Shown piece by piece: positions 25,407 through 33,347 of a stretch of DNA of 36,941 nt. Position 1 is the stretch's first letter, and the number at the start of each line of letters is the position of its first letter. Both the position numbers and the translations under genes were made by a program. The stretch comes from Chloroflexota bacterium (GTDB lineage: Bacteria > Chloroflexota > Dehalococcoidia > Lucifugimonadales > Lucifugimonadaceae). The DNA lies in contig PABO01000011.1 in assembly GCA_002699165.1 (NCBI GenBank), forward strand, positions 1 through 36,941, written 5' to 3'. The notes below the pieces were generated by a model that was not told the DNA's origin, did not search any database, and worked only from the letters and a program-made list of their open reading frames with translations.

Positions 25407-26213
25407 ATGTACAAAGAATCATATATACATACAAATGATGTGGCCATAAATTTAGCTTCAAGAAAAAATTCAAAATCTAATATAAATATTTTTTTTGTAC
25501 ACGGATTTTTGGAAAGATGGCAATCTTGGATTCAGATAATGGACCTTCTACCAGAAAAATATAATGTTTTTTCTGCAGATCTAAGAGGATTTGGAAGATC
25601 TGGTAGAACTTTGGATAGTCACAAAAGATCAACATGGGCCAAAGATATTTCTCAAGTTATAAGTAAATTAGAAATTAAGAATATTTTTTTAGTTGGACAT
25701 TCGTTAGGAGGGCCCATAGTTTCTGCAGTTGCAAACTACAACAAAAATCAAGTTTCTGGAGTTATATTAGAGGATCCATTTTTAGGTTCTCAACCTGTTG
25801 ATAAAACAGGAAGAGCAAATAGAGGTAAACTTGTTGCGGACACTATAGATAACTCAAAAAATTTGAATGAAGCGATAAAAAATCTAATTAAGTTAAGACC
25901 AGATTGGAGAGATGATATTCCAGTAGAAATAGCTACTGCAAGAAAATTAACTGATAAATATTTATTGCAAGTTCCAAGAAAATTTAAGGATGACTTTTCT
26001 ATAGAAGAAATATACAAACAAGTAAAATGTAGAATCATCTTAAATCATTCAAATCCAAATTTTGGAGGTATAAATTCTTCAGAAAAATTAGAAAACTTAA
26101 AAAATATCAATCCTAAAATAGAGATACAAAATTGGGAAAAATCTGGACACAATATACATAGAGACTTTCCAAAGGAATTTTCTGAAAAATTAATTAATTA
26201 CATAGAAAAATGA
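25407..26213 (+). CDS. Alpha/beta-fold hydrolase (first of a tandem pair)
   Basis: 268 residues. The fold markers are the oxyanion motif FFVHGF (29-34), ADLRGFGRSG, the nucleophile elbow VGHSLGG with Ser99, and a final histidine in SGHNIH near 252. It could be an esterase, lactonase or C-C hydrolase; no substrate can be named. The stop overlaps the start of the next hydrolase by four bases (ATGA). No Shine-Dalgarno is visible. Confidence 0.82.
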   Translation: MYKESYIHTNDVAINLASRKNSKSNINIFFVHGFLERWQSWIQIMDLLPEKYNVFSADLRGFGRSGRTLDSHKRSTWAKDISQVISKLEIKNIFLVGHSLGGPIVSAVANYNKNQVSGVILEDPFLGSQPVDKTGRANRGKLVADTIDNSKNLNEAIKNLIKLRPDWRDDIPVEIATARKLTDKYLLQVPRKFKDDFSIEEIYKQVKCRIILNHSNPNFGGINSSEKLENLKNINPKIEIQNWEKSGHNIHRDFPKEFSEKLINYIEK

Positions 26214-27007
26214 AAAATTTTCTGACTAAAAATAATAAAAAACTTTCCTATAAAAAAATTGGCAACGGTAGTCCCATTATTTTTTTGCATGGTATAACAA
26301 GTTCTTCAAATACCTGGAATTCAATATATGAAGATATAAGCAAAATTAGGACTATATATATGATAGATTTTAGAGGTCATGGTTTTTCAGATCATTTTAA
26401 TAGTTATAAGTGGGATGAATTAAGTGAAGACATAACTCTTTTTATTGAAGAAAAAATTGACTCTCCAGTAGATATTTTAGGGCACTCATTAGGTGCTTGT
26501 ATTGCCTCTAAAGTAGCAGAAACATCTCCTGAAAATATTAGGAGTTTAATCCTAGAGGATCCTCCTTTATTTCATCATTCCAGAGTAGGCATTGAAGGCA
26601 TAAGTAAAAGATTCAAATATAACTTATCATTGGCAAAATCATATAATTCCAAAGAAGAAATATTGAAAAAATTTAAAGAAAATTCAAAATTAGTAAATGT
26701 AAAAAATTTAGAAGATATTGCATTAAACTTAAGTAAACTTGATCATAAAGTACTAGAGCAAACAATTGATGGATCGGCATTAAGATATTTCAAGCCAAAA
26801 AAAATTATTAAGAATATTAAAAATATTAATACACTTTTATTAGTTGGAAATGAAAAAAAAACAGGTGAAGTTATTATAAAAAAAGAAGTAGATTTTATAA
26901 AAGAAAATATAAAAAATTTAAGTATAAAAAATTTTGATTGTGGGCATAATATTCATGAAGAAAAAACTAAAGAATATAAAGAAATAGTTATAAGTTTCTT
27001 ACAATGA
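26210..27007 (+). CDS. Alpha/beta-fold hydrolase (second of a tandem pair)
   Basis: 265 residues with FLHGITSSSNTW, MIDFRGHGFSD, the nucleophile elbow LGHSLGA (Ser93) and a final histidine in CGHNIHEE. The shared layout and the common GHNIH ending suggest a duplication of the preceding gene, although the two have diverged. This copy is richer in Lys, Ile and Asn, especially after residue 120. It is translationally coupled to the first hydrolase, and its 3' end overlaps the convergent pgpA by nine bases. Confidence 0.8.
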   Translation: MKNFLTKNNKKLSYKKIGNGSPIIFLHGITSSSNTWNSIYEDISKIRTIYMIDFRGHGFSDHFNSYKWDELSEDITLFIEEKIDSPVDILGHSLGACIASKVAETSPENIRSLILEDPPLFHHSRVGIEGISKRFKYNLSLAKSYNSKEEILKKFKENSKLVNVKNLEDIALNLSKLDHKVLEQTIDGSALRYFKPKKIIKNIKNINTLLLVGNEKKTGEVIIKKEVDFIKENIKNLSIKNFDCGHNIHEEKTKEYKEIVISFLQ

Positions 27008-27499
27008 TGGAAATATATAAAAGTTTTCTATTACTAATATACAGATCAAAGTAAATATACCTGCAATAATATCGTCACCTAAAACCCCATATGCTTTAGG
27101 TAATTTTTCAAACTTATTTATTGGAAATGGCTTAAAAATATCAAAAAACCTAAAAATAAAAAAAGATAAGACCAAAGCAACAAAATTAAATTCTATAAAC
27201 ATCATTGGGATAAACATACCTACCCATTCATCAAAAACGACATGATGAGGATCAGGATTTTCTTTTGTAATAGTCCTATTTATAGTAAAAATACCTAGTG
27301 GCAAGTAAAGGATTAGCATTACAAGATTCATTATAAAAAAAATATTATTACTCAAATTAAAAATATCTATCAATAGATATTTGGAAAAAATAAAATATAG
27401 TAAACAAATTAATGCAGCCCAGCTACCTCCCCCCCTTAATGGAAAATATCCTACATAAAACACAGTTGAAATAAGATTAGATAAAGTTTTCGAATTCAT
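26999..27499 (-). CDS. pgpA: Phosphatidylglycerophosphatase A
   Basis: 166 residues with about four membrane helices. PgpA removes phosphate from phosphatidylglycerophosphate to give phosphatidylglycerol. Family motifs: GYFPLRGGGSWAAL near the N-terminus (for the usual PGTxGS), DPHHVVFDEWVGMF, FRFFDIFKPFPI and YGVLGDDIIAGI. It is the last gene of the run that starts at moeB, eight bases after the hyi-like gene. Confidence 0.88.
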   Translation of the reverse strand: MNSKTLSNLISTVFYVGYFPLRGGGSWAALICLLYFIFSKYLLIDIFNLSNNIFFIMNLVMLILYLPLGIFTINRTITKENPDPHHVVFDEWVGMFIPMMFIEFNFVALVLSFFIFRFFDIFKPFPINKFEKLPKAYGVLGDDIIAGIFTLICILVIENFYIFPSL

Positions 27500-27507
27500 T
27501 TTTTTTC

Positions 27508-28281
27508 TTATGTATTATTAATCCAAGATAAAGAATCTAATGTGTTTATTAATGGCTTATACTCACATCCAACCCATCCTTTGTATCCAATTTGATCAAA
27601 TACTTCAAAAATTTTAGGATAGTTTATTTCTCCTGTACCGGGTTCGTTTCTTCCTGGATTATCTGCAATTTGAACATGTCCAATTTTATCAATTATGTTT
27701 GATATAGTTCTTATTAGATCCCCTTCCATAATTTGCATGTGATAAACATCATAAAGAAGGAATGCATTACTATGATTTATTTTTTCAATCAATTGAATCC
27801 CCTGCTTTGATGTATTAATAAAAAAACCAGGCTGATCAATAACATTAATCGGCTCTATGAGAGCCATAATATTTTTTTCAAATAATTTTTCAGATGCAAC
27901 TTTTTGATTATCAATTAATGTTTGATAAATTTCTTCATCATCAAATCCTTCAGGTTTTGTACCTACTCCTGTATTAATTCCTAAGCATCCAAGATTTGAA
28001 GCATACCTTAATCCTAAATCCAACCTTTCTAAAAAAAGATCTTTTCTATCAGGTCTTAATGCAATATTCCCTAAATTAGTATCAGGATCAGTAACTGGAA
28101 GATTAATAATTACATGCTTCAAGTTATGTTTATCAAGTTTCTCTTTTATTTGATCAATTTCAAGAGAATAGGGTGCTTGTAATTCAACTCCCTTAAAGCC
28201 AGATTTCGCTGCCTGTTCGTATCTGTCAATAAGTTCAAATTCATTGAACATAAATTGTAAATTTGCTTCTAGTTTAACCAT
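27508..28281 (-). CDS. hyi: Hydroxypyruvate isomerase-like TIM-barrel protein (copy 1)
   Basis: 257 residues. Hyi interconverts hydroxypyruvate and tartronate semialdehyde; related enzymes epimerise or isomerise other small sugars. Catalytic glutamates are at E143 (LIEPINVID) and E240 (GCEYKP), the positions seen in Hyi. The diagnostic LYDVYHMQIMEGDLIRT and IADNPGRNEPGTGEINY stretches are nearly invariant in the family. It lies one base after the second hyi-like gene. Where Hyi has a DFAAGERG-type loop this copy reads TDPDTNLGN, so the substrate may differ. Confidence 0.85.
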   Translation of the reverse strand: MVKLEANLQFMFNEFELIDRYEQAAKSGFKGVELQAPYSLEIDQIKEKLDKHNLKHVIINLPVTDPDTNLGNIALRPDRKDLFLERLDLGLRYASNLGCLGINTGVGTKPEGFDDEEIYQTLIDNQKVASEKLFEKNIMALIEPINVIDQPGFFINTSKQGIQLIEKINHSNAFLLYDVYHMQIMEGDLIRTISNIIDKIGHVQIADNPGRNEPGTGEINYPKIFEVFDQIGYKGWVGCEYKPLINTLDSLSWINNT

Positions 28282-28282
28282 T

Positions 28283-29059
28283 TTATTTTGTTAATTCATT
28301 GATCCAATTAAGACCACTTTCTGTTGAATTCAAAGGACTATACTCGCACCCAATCCATCCGTCATAGTTTTCTGACAAAAATGAAAAAATATTTTTATAG
28401 TTTATCTCACCTGTACCTGGTTCATTTCTGCCAGGATTATCCGCAATCTGAATATGTCCTATTTGAGATTTATTATTTTGAAATGTTCTAATTAAATCTC
28501 CTTCCATTATTTGCATATGGTAAATATCAAATTGTATTTTTACATTATCTTTAGCGGTTGAATCAACTATTTGCTTACAGTGATTAGTATTTGTAACAAA
28601 ATAGTTAGGTGCATCAATTAAATTTAAGGCTTCAACCAAAACATTAATACCTTTATCCATTGTTTGATCTGACGCATAGATAAGATTTTCAATTAATGTG
28701 TCATTTAATTCATTTTTAGTAAATTTTCCGTTATCAATTCCAACAAGAACAGTCAATCTCTTACAGTCCAAAACATCTGCATACTCTATAGCTTGATGCA
28801 CACCTTCTTGAAACTCTGATTTTCTGTCTGGATAGATTGCAATTCCTCTTTCTCCTGCAGCAAAATCTCCTACAGGAAAATCAAATAAAATTTGTTCTAA
28901 ATTATTTTCTAGTAATTCATTTTTTATATCATCCTTTTCATAATCATAAGGAAAAAGATACTCTACTCCCTTAAATCCAAACTCAGAGGCTAGTTTAAAT
29001 CTTTTCATAAAATCTTGCTCGTTATACAACATTGATAAATTTGCTGCTAAATTAATCAT
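28283..29059 (-). CDS. hyi: Hydroxypyruvate isomerase-like TIM-barrel protein (copy 2)
   Basis: 258 residues from the ATG at 29059. AAGGAG (29066-29071, inside the last codons of the amidase gene) lies six bases before it, so the in-frame ATG at 29074 is not preferred. Closer to classical Hyi than its neighbour: ANLSMLYNE, FPYDYE, FPVGDFAAGERGIAIYPDR, FDIYHMQIMEGDLIRT, IADNPGRNEPGTGEINY and GCEYSP. The first catalytic Glu is kept (E143), but in VEALNLID instead of EPIN. One base separates it from each neighbour. Confidence 0.87.
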   Translation of the reverse strand: MINLAANLSMLYNEQDFMKRFKLASEFGFKGVEYLFPYDYEKDDIKNELLENNLEQILFDFPVGDFAAGERGIAIYPDRKSEFQEGVHQAIEYADVLDCKRLTVLVGIDNGKFTKNELNDTLIENLIYASDQTMDKGINVLVEALNLIDAPNYFVTNTNHCKQIVDSTAKDNVKIQFDIYHMQIMEGDLIRTFQNNKSQIGHIQIADNPGRNEPGTGEINYKNIFSFLSENYDGWIGCEYSPLNSTESGLNWINELTK

Positions 29060-29060
29060 A

Positions 29061-30494
29061 TTATTCTCCTTCATTTATTATTTTTGGTTTAATTTTATAA
29101 AAATTAGTTTCTTGTTCAAATATTTTTGCAATTCTTAAGACATTTAGGTCATCCAATTTTTTCCCTACAATTTGTATCCCTGTAGGCAACCCTTTAATGA
29201 ATCCTCCGGGAATACTTATACTTGGACATCCAGTAGCTGTTATAGCATAACATAGACCCATCCAATCGATATATGTTTCAAGTTTAACTCCGTCAATTTC
29301 TTCAACATACTCAATATTTTTATCAAAAGGTAAGACACTTGTCGAAGGAAGAACAAGATAATCATATTTTTCAAAAAATTCAGCTATATTTTGATCAACT
29401 ATTGATCTTTGTGATTCAGCTAAGCTAAGGTCTGTTGCTTTTAATTCAAGCCCTTTTTCAACATTCCAGATCAAAGTTTCTTTCATAAGGTCTCTATTTT
29501 TTACAATGTGCTCTTTATGAGCATTGGCAAATGTGTAAGCCCTATATGTTTGAAAAATATTATCAACATTCTCTAAGTTTGGAAATGATTCTTCCATTTC
29601 GAAACCTAATTTAGAAAAAATTTCTATGGAATTACCGAAAGCTTCTTTTATATCTTTGCTAACAGGATAAATTCCTAAATTATGACTAAAAGCAATTTTA
29701 ATATTTTTGGGATCTGGTAATTTTAAATCTAAAAATCGTTCTGAAGATTCATTAATACTATTGCCTATTCTATTGTCGTATCCTGCCATACAAGATAAAA
29801 GAATAGATAAATCTTCTACATTTCTTGCCATTGGACCATTTACACTCATCATATTATAAGTAATATCTGCAGGTAATTGAGGAATCGTACCAATAGAAGT
29901 TCTAAACCCAACTACATTATTCCAAGCAGCAGGGTTTCTTAAGGATCCTCCCATATCACTGCCTTGGGCGATAGGAACCATTCTCATAGCCAAAGCGACT
30001 CCAGCACCTCCACTCGAACCTCCTGCAGTTTTTGAAAGATCAAAAGGGTTATATGTTGTTTTAAATACATCATTGAATGTATGAGAACCTGCTCCAAATT
30101 CAGGAGTATTACTTTTCCCAAGTATCAAAGCACCTGATTTTTTTATTTTTTTTACAACTAAATCGTCTTCATCAGGTATAAAATCTTTATAAATTCTTGA
30201 CCCCATTGTTGTACGAATACCAGCCGTTTTATTCAAATCTTTTATAAGAATTGGGATTCCTGATAAAGGTTTATTATAATCTTTAGTTTTATCAATTTTT
30301 CTTGCATTATCTAATGCAAAATCAAGAGAAAATGTACATACTGCATTCGTCTTAGAGTCAAATTTATCAATTTGATCTGCATGAATATTAACTAATTCTT
30401 CTGAAGTAATATCACCTGAAAGAAGCATATTCTTCATTTTTTTGACGCTATGATTTAAAATTATCTTTTTTTCCGAATTTGAAAAATTTGTCAT
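29061..30494 (-). CDS. Amidase-signature family hydrolase
   Basis: 477 residues from the ATG at 30494, which overlaps the cysM stop by one base (TAATG); a GTG at 30503 would add three residues. The Ser-cisSer-Lys triad is complete: K85 (GIPILIKD), S160 (GGSSGG) and S184 (SDMGGSLRNPA), with the same spacing as FAAH. The family hydrolyses amides of many kinds. GatA is a relative, but without gatB or gatC nearby and with this length and context a catabolic amidase is more likely. Its position between cysM and two hyi-like genes gives no direct substrate clue. Confidence 0.88.
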   Translation of the reverse strand: MTNFSNSEKKIILNHSVKKMKNMLLSGDITSEELVNIHADQIDKFDSKTNAVCTFSLDFALDNARKIDKTKDYNKPLSGIPILIKDLNKTAGIRTTMGSRIYKDFIPDEDDLVVKKIKKSGALILGKSNTPEFGAGSHTFNDVFKTTYNPFDLSKTAGGSSGGAGVALAMRMVPIAQGSDMGGSLRNPAAWNNVVGFRTSIGTIPQLPADITYNMMSVNGPMARNVEDLSILLSCMAGYDNRIGNSINESSERFLDLKLPDPKNIKIAFSHNLGIYPVSKDIKEAFGNSIEIFSKLGFEMEESFPNLENVDNIFQTYRAYTFANAHKEHIVKNRDLMKETLIWNVEKGLELKATDLSLAESQRSIVDQNIAEFFEKYDYLVLPSTSVLPFDKNIEYVEEIDGVKLETYIDWMGLCYAITATGCPSISIPGGFIKGLPTGIQIVGKKLDDLNVLRIAKIFEQETNFYKIKPKIINEGE

Positions 30495-31453
30495 TACCAC
30501 CACACTTTTCCATCAATATCATTAGCTATTTCAGAAAAATCTTTCTCATAAATCCCACTAGATAAATATTTCCAACCTCCATCTGCAAAAATAGTCACTA
30601 TTATCGAATCTTCAAGTCTTTTAGACATCTTTACACATGTAGCCAAAGTTGCCCCTGATGACACTCCAACAAATAATCCATGAGTTTCCATCACTTTTTT
30701 TGTCCAATAAAATGATTCTTCAGCTTCCACCATTATTCTTCCATCTAATTTATCTAAATCTAAAATTGGAGGAATGTACCCATGCTCTATTGATCTTAAT
30801 CCTTGCACCACATCATCAGGATGAGGCGCAGTTGCAATTATTTTTATTGAGCCATTAAATTCTTTTAATCTTTTCCCTACTCCCATTAATGTTCCTCCGG
30901 TTCCAAGACCTGAAACAAAATGTGTGACATCTGGCATTTGTTTAGTTATTTCTAATCCTGTAGTGTAGTAATGAGCTTTTATACTTGCTTGGTTTCCATA
31001 TTGAAAGGGCATAAAATACTCAGGGTTTTCAGATGAAATTTTTTGAGCAAGCTTAATTGATCCATTAGTTCCTTCTTTTCCTTCAGAAAAAATTATATCT
31101 GCTCCAAATGATTTTAATAAAGATACACGCTCTTGGCTGACTGAATCAGGCATAACTGCAATCATCTTATATCCCTTAATCTTTGCAATCATTGCAAGAC
31201 CAATCCCTGTGTTGCCAGATGTAGGTTCAATTATAGTTTGACCTTTAGTTATTTTGCCTTCCTTCTCAGCATCAAAAATCAAACATTTTGCTACTCTATC
31301 CTTGATAGACCCAGTAGGATTTTCACCTTCTAATTTAGCGTAGATCTTCACCGAAGAATTATGACTCAATGAAGAGAGGTCAACAAGGCTAGTATTACCT
31401 ATATTCTTTAGCTGCCCTTGACTAAAATTATCTATGTTTAATGTTGCTTTCAT
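30494..31453 (-). CDS. cysM: PLP-dependent cysteine synthase, CysM-like
   Basis: 319 residues. The PLP lysine is K51 (NPTGSIKDR), with EPTSGNTGIGLAM (76-88), the phosphate-cradle GLGTGGTLMG, and VSSGAT. The C-terminal DGGWKYLSSGIY resembles actinobacterial CysM, which uses O-phosphoserine and a thiocarboxylated carrier protein; an O-acetylserine-using CysK is the alternative. It lies four bases after a MoeB-type activating enzyme, consistent with carrier-protein sulfur delivery, but no CysO or Mec gene is here. A leader peptide with tandem Cys codons and a terminator precede the pair, which supports a role in cysteine synthesis. Confidence 0.88.
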   Translation of the reverse strand: MKATLNIDNFSQGQLKNIGNTSLVDLSSLSHNSSVKIYAKLEGENPTGSIKDRVAKCLIFDAEKEGKITKGQTIIEPTSGNTGIGLAMIAKIKGYKMIAVMPDSVSQERVSLLKSFGADIIFSEGKEGTNGSIKLAQKISSENPEYFMPFQYGNQASIKAHYYTTGLEITKQMPDVTHFVSGLGTGGTLMGVGKRLKEFNGSIKIIATAPHPDDVVQGLRSIEHGYIPPILDLDKLDGRIMVEAEESFYWTKKVMETHGLFVGVSSGATLATCVKMSKRLEDSIIVTIFADGGWKYLSSGIYEKDFSEIANDIDGKVWW

Positions 31454-31457
31454 AGTT

Positions 31458-32273
31458 TTAGCTAACTACTTTTACACCACAAAATATTTCATAATCTATC
31501 AATTCTGTAACCTCAGGATTATCACCACAGAGCTTACAATTCGGATTTTGTCTTATTTTTATTTCCCTAAATTCCATTCCAAGCGCTTCAATTAGCAACA
31601 TTCTTCCCATAAGAGGTTCGCCTATTTCTAAAATAAGCTTAATAGTCTCTAATGCTTGGATTGACCCAACTAATCCAGGAAGAGCTCCTATTACTCCAGC
31701 TTCAGCACAACTAGGGACTTCTCCAGGTGGAGGTGGATCTGGAAAAATACACCTATAGCACCCATTTCCTGGAATATAAGTTGTAGCCTGACCATCAAAA
31801 ATTAGAATAGCTCCATCAACTAACGGTTTCTTTAATAAAAATGCTGCATCATTAACCAAATATCTTGTGGCAAAATTATCTGCTCCATTTATTACAATGT
31901 CGTAATCCTTCATAATTTCAAAGGCATTAGAAGAATTAATAGGTTCTTCATGAATGGTTACATTGACATCAGGATTATGTGCAAGCAAAGTTTCTTTTGC
32001 AGATTCAACTTTTCTCTTTCCAACATCTGAATCTGTATGCAAGATTTGTCTTTGAAGATTAGATACATCTACTGTATCAAAATCTACAATTCCAATATTC
32101 CCTACTCCAGCCAAAGCTAAATATAATGAAACTGGAGATCCTAAGCCTCCAGCTCCTATAATCAAGACTTTTGAATCTAAAAGAGCTCTTTGACCTCTGC
32201 TACCTACGTTAGGCATTATAAGGTGCCTACTATATCTTTCCACTTGTGATGGATTTAATGGTGTTATTGACAT
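31458..32273 (-). CDS. moeB: MoeB/ThiF-family sulfur-carrier adenylyltransferase
   Basis: 271 residues. It adenylates the C-terminal Gly-Gly of a ubiquitin-like sulfur carrier such as MoaD, ThiS or CysO. ATP-binding GAGGLGSP is at 40-47, the Arg-finger-like NLQRQILH near 72, catalytic Cys189 in SCAEAGVIGALPG, and zinc cysteines CYRC (172, 175) and CKLC (246, 249). There is no C-terminal rhodanese domain, unlike MoeZ/MOCS3. First structural gene of the moeB-cysM-amidase-hyi-hyi-pgpA run; GGAG precedes the ATG. Its leader carries an intrinsic terminator and a Cys leader peptide. Confidence 0.93.
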   Translation of the reverse strand: MSITPLNPSQVERYSRHLIMPNVGSRGQRALLDSKVLIIGAGGLGSPVSLYLALAGVGNIGIVDFDTVDVSNLQRQILHTDSDVGKRKVESAKETLLAHNPDVNVTIHEEPINSSNAFEIMKDYDIVINGADNFATRYLVNDAAFLLKKPLVDGAILIFDGQATTYIPGNGCYRCIFPDPPPPGEVPSCAEAGVIGALPGLVGSIQALETIKLILEIGEPLMGRMLLIEALGMEFREIKIRQNPNCKLCGDNPEVTELIDYEIFCGVKVVS

Positions 32274-32294
32274 TTATTTCTCCAAAATTTTATT

Positions 32295-32321
32295 AAAAAA
32301 AAACCCCCTAATTTGGGGGTT
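32295..32321 (-). terminator. Rho-independent terminator in the moeB leader
   Basis: On the minus strand, AACCCCC pairs with GGGGGTT (32302-32321; seven pairs, six-base loop) and is followed by a run of nine Ts (32295-32303, partly inside the stem). It is the most stable hairpin in the window and stands 29 bases upstream of the moeB start codon, so it must be read through for moeB-cysM expression. Confidence 0.88.
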
Positions 32322-32374
32322 CGAACAATTATTAAACTATATTATCAATAGCTCGAACGCTTACTATTGCAACA
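32319..32374 (-). promoter_or_regulatory. Cysteine-responsive attenuator hairpins upstream of moeB-cysM
   Basis: After the tandem Cys codons (32369-32374) the minus-strand RNA has CAATAG (32364-32369), able to pair with CTATTG (32346-32351): region 1:2. GTTCGAGC (32351-32358, overlapping region 2) can instead pair over eight positions, one G-U, with GTTCGAAC (32319-32326), whose last three bases are the 5' end of the terminator stem. Stalling at Cys would block 1:2 and free this antiterminator. The overlap with the terminator is only three bases, so how fully it disrupts termination is uncertain. Confidence 0.6.
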
Positions 32375-32404
32375 GTTTATTAAAATTGTATTTGAATAAC
32401 TCAT
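32345..32404 (-). CDS. Cys-Cys leader peptide of the moeB-cysM operon
   Basis: A 19-codon ORF reads MSYSNTILINCCNSKRSSY and stops at TGA (32345-32347). Adjacent Cys codons TGT-TGC are at 32369-32374, and five residues are Ser. TATAAT (32411-32416) lies exactly six bases before the ATG, so the ORF is probably leaderless. It is followed by competing hairpins and a terminator before a cysteine synthase operon. Leaderless Cys-rich leader ORFs acting as attenuators are known in mycobacteria; this looks like an independent or ancient counterpart (inference). Confidence 0.75.
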   Translation of the reverse strand: MSYSNTILINCCNSKRSSY

Positions 32405-32410
32405 AGGATC

Positions 32411-32416
32411 ATTATA
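32411..32416 (-). promoter_or_regulatory. Consensus -10 (TATAAT) of the leaderless Cys leader transcript
   Basis: A perfect TATAAT on the minus strand, six bases before the leader peptide ATG at 32404. The -35 region is A+T-rich without a good TTGACA match, so an activator may be needed or UP-like A+T DNA may suffice. Confidence 0.6.
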
Positions 32417-32437
32417 TATAAAAAAGATAAAATTTAT

Positions 32438-32455
32438 ATTGATTAAATTATCAAT
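32438..32455. promoter_or_regulatory. Inverted repeat between the Cys leader promoter and the SDR gene
   Basis: ATTGAT (32438-32443) and ATCAAT (32450-32455) form a dyad across six bases. It covers the -35 position of the minus-strand Cys leader promoter and lies 46 bases before the plus-strand SDR start, so a bound protein could affect either. In such A+T-rich DNA a six-base dyad may be chance. Confidence 0.3.
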
Positions 32456-32501
32456 AAATATAAAAATACAATCATATATTTTATATTCAAGGAGAAAGAA
32501 T

Positions 32502-33347
32502 ATGCCGTCTGGACAAAGACTCGAAGGTAAAGTAGCAATAGTTACTGGTGCTGGTACAAGAGGTGAAATTGCAGGTACGGGACAAGCTGCGGCTATTTTA
32601 ATGGCAAGGGAAGGGGCCAAGATTTTACTTTGTGATATCGATGTAGAAAGAGCTGAAGAAACCTTAGATGTGATTGAAAAAGAAGGCGGAATTGGAAAGA
32701 TTTTTATTGGAGATGTAACATCTGAAAAAGATTGTGAAGATATGATCAACGAATCAGTTAAACAATTCGGGAAACTAGATATTTTATTTAATAATGTAGG
32801 CGGCCCCGGTGGTGGAATGGTCACAGAAATCGAAGAAGAAGATTGGCATAGATCAATAGATCTAAATATGAAAAGTGCAGTTATGGGTTCAAAATATGCA
32901 ATCCCTGCAATGGAAAAATCTGGGGGAGGTTCCATAATAAATGTCTCTTCAATTGATGGTACTCAAGCAGGTTCAACAAGGAATGTTCCTTATTCAATTT
33001 CTAAGGCAGCTATCTCTCATCTTTCTAGAATTATGGCTGTTCATCACGGCAGACAAAATATTAGAGTTAATTGTGTAGCGCCAGGGCATGTTTATGGAGC
33101 TTTTCCAAATAGATTCAAAAAAATGGATGACGAATGGAGAGACTTAAGAAGAAAAGCAGGACCTTTAGGTACAGAAGGAACTGCATGGGATGTTGGATGG
33201 GCTGTAGTATATCTAGCTAGCGATGAAGCAAAATGGATAACAGGTGTTGTTCTACCTGTTGATGCTGGGGTTCAAGCTGCATCACCATTATCAATGTGGG
33301 ATGATCTAAATGACGAAGGTGGACCTAAAACAAGTATTGAATATTAA
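32502..33347 (+). CDS. Short-chain dehydrogenase/reductase (SDR)
   Basis: 281 residues from the ATG at 32502; AAGGAG (32489-32494) lies seven bases upstream, so an in-frame TTG at 32439 is not the start. Cofactor motif VTGAGTRGEIAGTG carries an insertion compared with the usual TGxxxGIG. NNVGG, catalytic Ser149/150, Tyr164 and Lys168 (YSISK) are present. The Asp at the end of strand 2 (LLCDID) suggests NAD+ preference. The substrate is unknown. The gene is convergent with the lactonase-like gene (four-base overlap), which with the second SDR may make a sugar oxidation cluster. Confidence 0.87.
   Translation: MPSGQRLEGKVAIVTGAGTRGEIAGTGQAAAILMAREGAKILLCDIDVERAEETLDVIEKEGGIGKIFIGDVTSEKDCEDMINESVKQFGKLDILFNNVGGPGGGMVTEIEEEDWHRSIDLNMKSAVMGSKYAIPAMEKSGGGSIINVSSIDGTQAGSTRNVPYSISKAAISHLSRIMAVHHGRQNIRVNCVAPGHVYGAFPNRFKKMDDEWRDLRRKAGPLGTEGTAWDVGWAVVYLASDEAKWITGVVLPVDAGVQAASPLSMWDDLNDEGGPKTSIEY

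Noticed and set aside
32274-32344. SAM or other sulfur riboswitch before moeB
   Set aside because: The stretch between leader ORF and moeB is too short and lacks the conserved SAM riboswitch elements; only the terminator and its alternative pairing are seen.
32345-32935. A 196-residue minus-strand ORF
   Set aside because: Most of it is antisense to the SDR gene and has no domain logic. Only its last 19 codons, from their own ATG and TATAAT, make sense as the Cys leader peptide.
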